Of a DNA stretch of 64,000 nt, positions 1-12,648 are shown piece by piece. The notes beneath the pieces were generated by a model, which was not told the DNA's origin, did no database searches, and saw only the letters and a program-made list of their open reading frames with translations. This DNA comes from Brienomyrus brachyistius (Eukaryota > Chordata > Actinopteri > Osteoglossiformes > Mormyridae), in contig NC_064537.1 of NCBI RefSeq assembly GCF_023856365.1, positions 10,603,072 to 10,667,071 of the forward strand, written 5' to 3'. The position numbers and the translations under genes are program-made. Numbering within the stretch: the first letter of the stretch is position 1; each line of letters begins with the position of its first letter.

Positions 1-1608
1 AAAGGCTTTGACACTTGACTGAAATTCTTGTAATTATACTTCAGTATACCATAGAAATAGCTGACAAAAAGATCCACAAACATTAAAGCAGCAAACTTTG
101 AAAACCAAAACTTGTGTCATTCTCAAAACTTTTGGCCACGACTATACTTAGTAGAGGCCTCTGCCTTTATTATGTATTAACCATTTCTGTATGTTTACCA
201 TATTGAACTGCATGGCATCATATTCTTTTGCATCGCATGGTATCGCGTTCAGTCAAATCATGTTGAATTGCACAACATCGCAATAGGGGTAAATCATATA
301 GTTTCACATCACGAGTTTCTTCATATGCATCTTTAACGCATCGCATCATTAGCAATGGATCAAGTTATAGCATTATACCAATGGATTTCATTGGCTTCCT
401 TGATGGAGATTCACATCCCTAGCATTGAGCATGCATAAAGTGCATGCAAACATGCACACAGAGAGCTGAAAGAACACTGGTCAGCTGCATGCATGTGGTT
501 TGTGCTTGAAGTCCTGGGAAGCATATGTTTTAAGACCATGTATCTGGATAGAGGCACAACATAGCTGCATGCATGCATGTGTCCCAAAATGTCTACCAGC
601 AGCTAACGATGCCGCTATCTGCATGTGACATCGGCAGTGTGGCAGCACGCTCCCCAGCGCCTCGCAGCCGGTGGTTTGTGTGGCGGGGGGTGGGGACAGG
701 CATCTCCCTGGAGGTTTGGAAGCGGGGGCGGCTGTCTGGGCTGGGGGGCGGGGGGCTGGGGTGCAGTGGTGGGCTCAGTGGGGTCTCTTCCCCGCCGCTC
801 CCTCGCTGCAGGTACGGAGAGGTGGGGGGAGGTGAAGCCTGTCTTTCTAGGAACCCTGAACCCCGGGTAGGGTCTGAGGGTTCGAGGATTCAGGTGGGGG
901 GAAGGCGAGACACGGAGGGTGACATTTTATTGCGACGCACAGTCGTTTCCCACCTGCTTCTTCCCGTTCTGACACCAGGTGTGCCCCCCACCCCCCACAC
1001 AAACAACAGCTTCTTTTTTTTTTTTTGGCTGCTGCACCAGTGTGAAAACCGTTTAGGCAGGCCAGAACCCCCCCTCCCTCAGGGGGAGGAGGTGTGCCTC
1101 TCTGGGGACTGAAAGGCGACGAGCCAGATTCTGAATCAGGAGGACGCTGGTCCATACATCCTCACGCCACCTTTGCTGTGTCCAGCCCCCCTGCTCTCCT
1201 GTCCGGCCCCCAGCGTTTTCTTCCATTTCAAAATTATGAAAACTCATCCCTTGTTACTTGAATGTGTATGTTGCACCGTGGTGCTGAGGGAATAACTTTG
1301 GTTCTAGTGGTTCAGCTTGTCTTTGCTTATTTGTTAGTTGATTCAAACACATTGATCAGAAACAATGTGAATACTTGCTGCATCTGTTCCAGGGGCCTCG
1401 TGCCTGGTAAGGATGTTTTATTTGCTTCTGCCTATTTCTTCATCATTGAGAGGTCAGGGATTCGGGGCCATCATCAGCGACTCCTCATACAGATTCATTT
1501 CTGATAATGACTGTTCCCCTCTGCTGAAACCAGTTCCGACGGGAGTGGAGTTCGCACAGCCGTGTCACACAGCGGCACTAGGCACACATGCACAGGCGGT
1601 GCCCCAAC
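1..1608. other. Probable evi5l intron at left edge; no exon found
   Basis: This lies downstream of the last resolved evi5l exon in transcript order. The next expected EVI5L segment (the family's SLPDENN region) was not found here on the minus strand. A GC-rich patch at 650-1100 gives overlapping ORFs in several frames but none resembles a known protein. TGCATGCA-type motifs recur around 425-580. Confidence 0.5.
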
Positions 1609-4600
1609 CTTCTCCAGTTCCAGCACCTTGTCCTGCATCTCCTTCATGGCGCCAAGCAGCTCCGCCTCCTGCAATTTCGACTGCTCCAGCTGCGTCTGCA
1701 GGCTGCTCACGAACTGCTCGGTGTACTGCGGAGGACGGGGGGGGGGGGGGGGGACAGCAATCACTGCGTGTCTGCTGGCGTGCTCGGCGTCTCAGAGGCC
1801 TGTTTAGCTGTGCACCGGCTGAATTTCACAGCAGGGGGCCACTGAAGGCTTTGTTCCCATTTCATTAAAGATATGTTATCTTTGCTCACATCTTAAACGC
1901 TGCCTGATTAGACGTTTCGCTTGAGTGAGAAACGGCAAGACGAGGCTGACCTGGGCAACCTTACCGGCCCTCTAACATTCTGCATCAGGCTTTCAGGCAC
2001 CTCCCCTGAAACTGAAGAGATTTGTCATATAACAACCAACTCTGATTTTATCCCTGGAGGACTCAGAGTCAGAATATAGGCCTGCACAGTCTTCTGGACA
2101 ATGTTCTATGAACATCATCTGAGCGCTGTAATAAAACCATGTACCCAGGAGGCCTTTTGGCTGGTCTCCCAAATCCGGCATAGCAGCCTCCGGTCTGAGA
2201 GTCCACCATTACCATAGGATGCTACTGGCTGTCTGGGAGGGAAGGTGAACCTCTCCATAAACCTTTATATCAGCAGACCTTGTGTGCTAAAAAAAGACTT
2301 AATGAAGCAGCATCTAGCATCCCCAAACCAGAGCAGACAATCCCTTCCTGGAAATAATGTGAGAATTGTAAAACACCTAATTGTAATTTAATAACACTTT
2401 TCACATCCCATTAATCGCTTAATTAATAGTGGTTAGAAAACTAAGGCATACGATTAACAACCCATAAACGGCTATCGCCTAGAAAACGGTTTGCTTAATA
2501 TCAGCTAAACCATTTTGCACGTGAGCTTCGCACATCCCCAGAAGAGGAGGGAGGAATTTACACTCTTCTTCACCGACGACGAAAAACCAGTGAGCCTCTT
2601 AAGGGCGTCTTCAGCAATATCCACTTCCCGTTCTGCTTTTCTCATTCTCTGCTGTTCAGCTCGACATACGGGAGGCATCAGCTGGCTAGACAGGCGTTTA
2701 CACTGTGCGACTGTCAAATAGTAGGGCGGGTTTTACACAATTATAAAATAATGCAAAACACACTCAAGCATATATATCTTTAAATTACATGGTACATAAC
2801 ACAAAAATACACTAAATCACCCAGATACACTGCTTTTATTTCATCGACGAGGGAAATCTAGGGAAGATGCTGCCCAAATGACGACAACATTCCTCCAGAC
2901 AGCCCCGTCACTCCCTACCATCTTATCCATAATCCTCCTACACCCCCCCGCAACTAAAAGTACAATTTCTAGAATTACTGGATGGATGAACAGGAAATGT
3001 CAAAGCCAATAAATGTGTTTTCACCCGAATGCTCATGAGTCTCACTCATGACACGCAACAATGAAACTACACCTATTCATTTATTGCACATTCCACTTAC
3101 ATGATTTGCACAATCGTTCCCCTGCAGTAAGGTGGTTAACTGTCTTTGTAAATGTCTTAATGACTATGAGTCAGTAACACTGACCTTTCACACAGCACCA
3201 CAGGGTCCAGTAGGGGTGCTTCCGGTCCACATGGACACAGTCTCCTGCTAATATTCAGAGCGTTTGGATGTTGGGGTTTTCGCAGAGACATATAGAGCAG
3301 AGTGCTTTGGACGGCATGACGATCTTTATCATACTTGTTTTTCAATTACTGAGCTGTGTGTGTGTAAGTCAGCAAATCAAATCTTGTTTCAAGAGCAATA
3401 CTGGCAAAGCATCAAGGTATAGTTTATCATGTTTGAGTACCCCCCCCCCCCCCCCCCGATTTTCTCTCTAAGACTTCTGAATCCTCAAAACGTTCTGTGA
3501 CTTGTGAATGTGATTCGAGGGACGGATCCATAAACAGTATCCATCTATAGTATCTATAGAATTGTATTCAATTAACTGCGTTCAAATAGACTTTTCTAGC
3601 AAGTGTTACAATCGACCCCGCCCAAGTTGTAACATTTCACTTCCCCCCACCTTCAGTGCAATTGTACAAGAACAGTACATCATACAAATAAAACTCTGAG
3701 TGTTCATTTGAAGCAGAAATATTTATGGTGCTTGTATATAAATATGATTAAATCCCATTTTTAAAATGTATAAATATTCATATTCTACTTATTTCTCATT
3801 TGCACCATGACCTTTTCTGTGACATAACATAAGAATATCGCACAGACACACCAATGGTATAACTCAGTAACTACGGTATGATATCGCACAGACACACCAA
3901 TGGTATAACTCAGTAACTACGGTATGATATCGCACAGACACACCAATGGTATAACTCAGTAACTACGGTATAATATCGCACAGACACACCAATGGTATAA
4001 CTCAGTAACTACGGTATAATATCGCACAGACACACCAATGGTATAACTCAGTAACTACGGTATAATATCGCACAGACACACCAATGGTATAACTCAGTAA
4101 CTATGGTATAATATCGCACAGACACACCAATGGTATAACTCAGTAACTACGGTATAATATCGCACAGACACACCAATGGTATAACTCAGTAACTACGGTA
4201 TAATATCACAGACACACCAATGGTTTAATCAGAAACTACGGTATAATATCACAGAAACACCAATGGTATAACTACCATACATCATTCAGACATATAGAGA
4301 GCCTGCTGTGATGTTCTTCTAAGATCAAATGTTACTGCTACCTAGATCGTTTTTTGACTGCACAGAAAGTAGGGTGTACATAAAATCTGTATTTACCAGA
4401 TCCCTTAAGCACTAGCAAACCAGCAAACATTTGCTATATTAGCATTTAATTTTAGAAATAAGCATATATTTATTAAAACCGTTGAACTAGTTAAGATGAT
4501 TATGCATACAAATGGAAAAGACGATGACAAAAAATTACAATGATGCTTTTCCTCCCCCCACACTCCCCTATTTAATCACTTCTCCACCCACACCCCCAAG

Positions 4601-4857
4601 CTCCATCTCAAGCCCCCTACAGTAAGCTTAGGCAGTATATAATTTTTTATACCATCATATTATTCATATTGGTGGGCACACTATTGTCACAGCACAAAAA
4701 TTCCGTGGCAATCGGAAAAAAATTGTCTAATACCGCCTAAGCTTAATGTACACTATCCCCACCTCTCCAAAAAATTTCAATTAAATGATTTTTTATCAAC
4801 AATGTGTACACAAATATAGCTGCATTGGAATGCTTCTTTTCACATATCCCATCTCTT

Positions 4858-4895
<38 letters not shown>

Positions 4896-7053
4896 TTGAG
4901 AATGAAGTTTTGGGTCCAAAGGCAGGGTCGGGCCATTTATCCAGCACCTCTGAAACACTTTGTGTACTTGTCTGAATGAAATTAGGTTCACCAGGTCTGC
5001 ACCTGTTCTTTCATGTGCCACCGCTGACTAAGATTATGGCTAACTGACACTGGAAAAAAGGGGGGGGGGGGATTGGGGGGGGGGGCGGGGGGAACAGAAA
5101 TTTTAGAATATTCATAAAATCACCTTGTGGAGAACCACTGACCTGTACAATGTTCCTGGAAAGTTTGCAAAAAGATCCACGGAATACGTTTAGGTGGCAG
5201 ATCAATTTGAATATAAATTCCCTCTATTACTGCCAAATACTGTTTTTCCAGTCCTCTGCTTCCACCTATCACTGCTCTTTGAAATTCAAGGCCATTTATC
5301 TTTGTAGATCTTCATCCATTTAATCTTTCCGTGAAGTGGTAATAAGATCCATCAACCATAGAGTAAACAGAGTAATAATATCGAATAGATAAAGTCCATT
5401 ACCTTATGAACAGGATAAATCTAAGTCACCCCTAACTTTAGCTGTCACTAAGCACCATTGCTTCCAATTTGTTACGATTTCCATCACAAATTGAAAAAGC
5501 CCCTTATCTTCACTCATACAACAAAGTACAGTCCCCTCCTTTCACAGTTTGTTTTAACTTTACATTTTTTTTACCTTAATTTCTTGATAGCAAAATACAA
5601 GCTTATAGTGCAAAATATATAATATCAATTCCAGTTTGTTATTAGTAACAAGTGTCTGCAAAGTTTGGAAAAAAAAATAGCCAATTAAATACTTTCAGTA
5701 ATAGTGTTAATGAGCTGAAGTGCCTGAAACCGCCCTTTTCATTGCTAACACTATGCGACACCACTTCAAATTTGGCACGATCTGTATAAAAATTTGATAA
5801 ATTCTAGGTTGTCACCTAGATAAAGTTTGAAACAGATCTGTGAAGGGCTTTAAGTTATCACATTAACGAAGTGTCTACAGGGGTGGACCAGTCCAACATT
5901 ACAAAACCTGGGAAACTTGATATACATGCATTCCCAGAATGACCCACAGTGAGAGACCTCTGTACCAGTTTCTGTGCTTGGAAATTCTCCATCTAATACC
6001 AGTATTCAGATTTGATTGCATTCATTAGTGAACATGCAAAAACTGAAAATCAAAAATTAGGGGCACATACTCATTCACTACCCCTCAATTAAAAGTACCG
6101 CAACCACAGTAAGACTGTGCAATAATCATACGGACAGTAACTATTATTATTATTCAGAAAATAACCTTAATCTAAAGCTCTTCAAACAGTCCTATTTCTC
6201 TGGGGGGCAGCAGTGAGCGTGGCTTCCAAGAGACCACAGTTTTCCCAGAGAGGCTCGGGTGGCTCACTGGGTGTCGGTGAGTCAGTCCATGGCGCATAAA
6301 GCGTAAATAAACAGAAGGAGAAGTGTGGTTCTGAGTACGCTGCGGGGCTGTGGTCAGGGCAGGGTTGTGCTTTGTGTCATGGGCCACAGGAACGGCACAG
6401 TGACTCGTTCTCACGGCCAACGTCTCTCTGTTTTGCTCTCACACCCCCCCAAAGCAGCCGGCTCTCTCTCTCGCTCTCTCTATCGCTGCTGGGCACAGGG
6501 TGAAAAGGTCACCCAGCGGGCGGAGCGCTTCCTGACAGGCAGCAGCATTTCTGTGTTTTTTACCTTTCGTTAGAGAAATGAGAAGGGAAAGCGGGAACGG
6601 TGGGAGGACCTGGGAGCCTGGCCCAGTCCGGCCTAGCCCAAGGATGGGGGCCACGTCAACCTGCTGGCGAGGACCCGGCTGCGTTTAGCGTGAGGGTGGA
6701 GACGGGTGGGAGCGAGGTGCATGTCAGATGGTGTAAATCACATGGTGTTTATTTACACTATTTATTTACACTTTTCAGTTTAAGTGGAAGTACTGTTTTC
6801 TGGGAGAAGCTCCTTTGACGAATAAGCCAAGATGGGTGGAAACAATGAGGATGTCTTGCTGCCCCCCCCCCCCACCAATGCACTGGTAGACTATGGCAGG
6901 TGGGAAATCACAGTGGAACCCCCCCCCCCCCCCCCCCAGCTGGTCTCGCAGCAGCAGTGGAAGTGACTGGGCAAGAGTGTAGGAGGCAGGGTACATGAGA
7001 ACCCCGAGGTACTACTGTCCCCACGGCTACCATGACTTTCCATCCCTCGCTTA

Positions 7054-7099
<46 letters not shown>

Positions 7100-10000
7100 A
7101 GTCGGGGTTCCGTTCCCAAGGTGGATTCCGACACATTCAGATCGATTAGAATTATAACACCCATGTTCCGTCTAACGCTGCGCCTGGATTCTGAGAAGCC
7201 AGAACTGGAGTTTGAGTCTCAATAAGAAAGCTAGAAAAAAAAACAAAAGAAAAAAAAATAAGGGCAGATTCGGCAGATGAAAAGATGTGAAAGATGACTG
7301 GAAGTCTTCCACCGTTCCCAGACAGCAGCCCCCTCCTGATAACCCTGTTCTCACAAGCAAAAGAAACAGAAAACAAACTAACAGCAGCCAGTAAATCCGG
7401 CACAGAGCAGGAGCGCTGAGCCGATGACACTGAAGACACAAACATGTCGTCTCTCACGCTCTCCAAGAGTCTGCTTGTAAAATAACTGCTCTGTTCAGAT
7501 CTATTCAAGTTGCATTTAACTGCCAGATGCACCATCATTTTTTCCTGGAAAAATATCTCGCGATAATTATTGCAGTTGCAGCCATTTCCTCACTTTCCTT
7601 AAAGCAATACTTCAAAATTCCTGGCTTCCCGTGGGTCACAAACTTAAGGGCCTCTACACCACAAGGTGTTTGGACGGATACTGGGTCTGTAAGACATTGT
7701 TTGGGACCGACACTGACACCGATGCAGAGGCACCGAGATGCCAGAATTGACTCAAGGTCACAGCAGCTGCGCAGATAGTGGGATCTGCCTTGACATCGGT
7801 CCCTCCCAGCCTCAGTGTGACACGAACGCCAGCCTAAACTGCCCTTGGCAGAACAGATTCATCAAAAATTCAGTCATAGGTTTAATCCTACTAATTAATT
7901 TATGTAAAATAGCATAACATATCCATAGAATGTACAGTACCATCACATGACCTGGTCACCTGACCTAAAACACAGTTGAGATGGTTTGGGAGGAGTCTGA
8001 CCAGACAGTGAAGGGAAAGCGGGCCAATGAGAGCTCAGCATATATGCGGGACCTCCTCCAGAACAGCTGGAAAGGCATCACAGGAGGCCACCTCATGGAA
8101 CTGGCATAGAGGAGACCGTAGGGGTAGCCAGTCCCTGGAGCTATTGGGGCAGATTCCTGTGCTTCTAGGACAAACAATAAACTATATTCATTTTTTGTTA
8201 TAAGTCATAAACAAAAATTGTTGGACAATTCACTCCACTTTTTAAATCCATTACTGAGAGAATGAATAGAAACACAGAAAAAGAAAAAACTGGATATGAA
8301 GTTTCTGTGCAACACCGAGGGGAAATGAGAATTTAATTAGGTGAAAAATAACGTGTGGCGAAGCAGCTGGAAGCCTGCAGTCACGTGTTCATTCTTATTA
8401 ATGCGGACAGAGGCTGCCTGAAAGCCCACATTCACTGAATCGCTAAGCAGCAGCTACATCAGGTGGCTCAAGGAAAGGTGCCTCGTCATTTCTGGCGTCT
8501 CGGAGAAACTAGCAGCGAGAAAACAGGAGAGGAAAGTCCGTCAGTCAGCATGTGAAGCCGGAAGCGCGGTGCTGTCCAGAGCTACATTAGATGCTTTTAT
8601 CTCCAGGACGGCGGAGCTCTCAGGAGGCTGCAGCTCCGTAACACGATCCGGTACTTTGTCAAGTCTGCCCTGAACATCCCACCTTCGGGCCCGAGACCAA
8701 GGAACGGCAGACAGGCTCCTTAACTCCCTCACCTTTGACCAGCAGACTTCTAAAAGAAATCTACTCTCAGGACCTACACCATATGGACAAAAGATAGATA
8801 GAAGTGGCCGTCCACGTAAAGGTACAGAGCGGCGTCCTGAGTGCTGAGGCACACAGTGTGTGAGTCACCAGGGTTCTGTTCACCCCTTAACAGCAGAGCC
8901 AAAACCTCCTCTGGCACTAACCCCAGTGTAAAAACTGTGCACCCAGGCCTTCAGGTAATAGGCTTCCATGGCTGAGCAGCTGCACGCAAGTCTCACATCA
9001 CCAAGAGCAATGCGATGCGTCAGATGCAGTGGTGTAAAGCACACCATCGCTGGACTCTGGAGCAGTGGAAACGTGTCCTTGGAGTGACGAATCAGCCTTG
9101 GCAATCTGATGGATGAGTCTGGGTTTGCCGGATGTCAGGAGAACGTTATCTGCCTGACTGCATTGTGCCAACTGTAAAGTTTGGTGGAGGGGGATAATGG
9201 TATGGGGTTGTTTCTCGGGGGTTGGGCTTGGCCCCTTAGTTCCAGTGAAGGGAACTCTTAATGCTTCAGCATACCAAGACATTTTGGACAACTCTATGCT
9301 TCTAAATTTGTAGGAACAGTTTGGGGAAGGACCTTTACTGTTCCAGCATGACTGTATCCCAGTGCACAAAGCAAGGTCCATAAAGATCTGGTTGGGTGAG
9401 TTTGGTGTGGAAGAACTTGACTTGCCCACACAGAGCCCTGACCTCAACCCCATCGAACACATTTGGGATGAACTAAAACGACGGAGATCATGAGCCAGAC
9501 CTTCACATCAGTGCCTGACCTTGCAAATACTCTTTTGGATGAATGTGCAAAAGTTCCCACAGACACATTCCATAATCTTGCGGAAAGGCTTCCCAGAAGA
9601 GTGGCAGCTGTTACAGCTGCATGGGGGGGGGAGGGGGGGGGGACTCCATATGGATGCCTATGGATTTCGAATGGGACGTCAAACATTTGAAAGCCTGCAA
9701 GCTCTTTGCTGTATAATCAAAGGGCAAAGCGGAGTCCATGAGTCTGAGCGAACGAGGGGGAAGGTAGACCATGGAAAACCCTTTTTGCACATAGATACCC
9801 CACCCTTGACACCATGAGTGACACTGTACATTTCAGAGCGAGTGTCAAACCACAGGCTCTTTCTGATCGAAGTTATGCAGAGCCTTACCCCCGCGCCATA
9901 ACACCGTATATAACCCACAGCTGCGTACATCATACATGCATACTAAATTTATACTTATTTGTTTCTCAACCTCCTTTGCGCTGCTGTAAGCAAAAGAACC

Positions 10001-12443
10001 CCCCCCCCGGGTCAATGAAGTACACAAATCTGCATGTCTTTCAATATCAGTGTTTCTCAAACTAGCCCTCAGGGACCCCTCCTGACAGTCCATGTTTTTG
10101 CTCCCTTCCGATTACCTGAAAAGTTGGGAGGGAAGCAAAAAGCGTACACAGGCAGAAACTGTGCATAGGGCTGTACTTTTCCGGAATTGAACTCTAGAAA
10201 GTGCACCCAGGGAGGCGAATAATGACATAAATAAAGCTGGTTAATGATGGATCTTCCTCGTTAACTAAAACAAATGCCATTTAAGGATTATTAATTCATA
10301 ATCACTAACCACCCGAGCTTCTGGCCCACTCCCTTTGGTGGTTCATTGCTATCAAAGCCTGGAAAAGCCTGAAGGGTCAAAGTTCTGGTCTGACCGACAC
10401 AGACCTAAAATCAAGCAAACAGTAAAAAAATAAATAAATAAAAAGCCGCAGGAAAATGCCAGAGCAACAGCGGCATGTGGAGCCGAACATGAACGGAAAG
10501 AGGGGTGGGGTGGGGTGGGCATGGCCCGCCGAAGCACACAGATGTACATGCGTGTTTCCTGCCACCTCGACAGTGAAGGCAGACCCAGATCCTGGGTGTC
10601 TCACAGCTGTGCTCCAGGCCCACTACCCTACAGCACTCGCTGCTTCTGCTTCCGCTCCCACTCTCTGCCGCACTGGGCAGACGTGATCGGGAATATCGGC
10701 CCAGGAGCGGAACGGCGAGGCTGGGGGGGGGTCCAGGTCGTGCTCCGCTGATACTGTGGGAAAGGCCCCAGTGACCCAAATAAGAGCAGAAACACACCTG
10801 CCAGTCTGCCCGTTATTACCACAGAGCCACAGGGCTCTGCTTCAGGCGTAAGCACACACAGGGCACACACACACACACAAGGCGCACACACACACACAGG
10901 GCGCACACACACACAGGGCGCACACACACACACACACACAGGGCGCGCGCACACACACACACACACAGGGCACACACACACACACAGGGCGCACACACAC
11001 ACAGGGCGCACACACACACAGGGCGCACACACACACACACACACACACAGGGCGCGCACACACACACACACACACAGGGCGCGCACACACACACACACAC
11101 ACAGGGCGCGCACACACACACAGGGCGCACACACACACACACACAGGGCGCACACACACACACACACAGGGCGCACACGCACACACACAGGGCGCACACG
11201 CACACACACAGGGCGCACACACACACAGGGCGCACACACACACAGAGCGCACAGGGCGCACACACACACAGGGCGCACACACACACAGGGCGCACACACA
11301 CACAGGGCGCACACACACACAGGGCGCACACAGGGCGCACACACACAGGGCGCGCACACACACACACACACAGGGCGCGCACACACACACACACACAGGG
11401 CGCACACACACACACGGCGCACACACACACACACAGGGCGCACACACACACACACAGGGCGCACACACACACACACACAGGGCGCACACACAGGGCACAC
11501 ACAGGGCGCACACGCACACACACAGGGCGCACACACACACACGCACAGGGCGCACACACACACAGGGCGCACAGGGCGCACACACACACAGGGCGCACAG
11601 GGCGCACACACAGGGCACACACAGGGCGCACACGCACACACACAGGGCGCACACACACACACGCACAGGGCGCACACACACACAGGGCGCACACACACAC
11701 AGGGCGCACAGGGCGCACACACACACAGGGCGCACAGGGCGCACACACACACAGGGCGCACACACAGGGCGCACACACACGGCGCACACACACACACACA
11801 CACACAGGGCGCACACACACAGGGCGCACACACACACACACACACCGCACACACACACACACACAGGGCGCACACACAGGGCGCACACACAGGGCGCACA
11901 CACAGGGCGCACACGCACAAACACACACACACAGGGCGCACGCGCACAAACACACACACACAGGGCGCACGCGCACACACACACACACACACACAGGGCG
12001 CACGCGCACACACACACACACACAGTGCGCACGCACACACACACACAGGGCGCACGCACACACACACACAGGGCGCACACACACACACACACACACACAG
12101 GGCGCACACACACACACACACAGGGCGCACACACACAGGGCGCACACACACAGGGCACACACACACAGGGCACACACACAGGGCACACACACAGGGCACA
12201 CACACACAGGGCGCACACACAGGGCGCGCACACGCAGGGCGCGCACACGCAGGGCGCGCACACACACAGCATGCACACACACACAGGGAACACATACACA
12301 CAGCATGCACACACACACAGGGTACACATACACACAGCATGCACACACACACAGGGTACACATACACACAGCATGCACACACACACAGGGTACACATACA
12401 CACAGCATGCACACACACACACACAGACACATACAACATGTGT

Positions 12444-12494
<51 letters not shown>

Positions 12495-12608
12495 CACGCG
12501 CGCAAACACACACACAGGGTACACACACACACACACACACAGCATGCGCACACACACAGGGTACACACACACACAGCATGCACACACACAGACACACACA
12601 ACATGTGT

Positions 12609-12648
<40 letters not shown>

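Noticed and set aside
3835..4275. CRISPR-like regular array
   Set aside because: The 46-bp units abut directly with no unique spacers, in a vertebrate genome; it is a minisatellite.
8998..9462. 154-codon minus-strand ORF
   Set aside because: It is the antisense shadow of the Tc1-like transposase remnant read on the plus strand.
10628..12645. Minus-strand ORFs of about 600-670 Cys-Val-Ala-rich codons
   Set aside because: They are translations of a CA/GGGCGC simple-repeat array; all frames are equally open.
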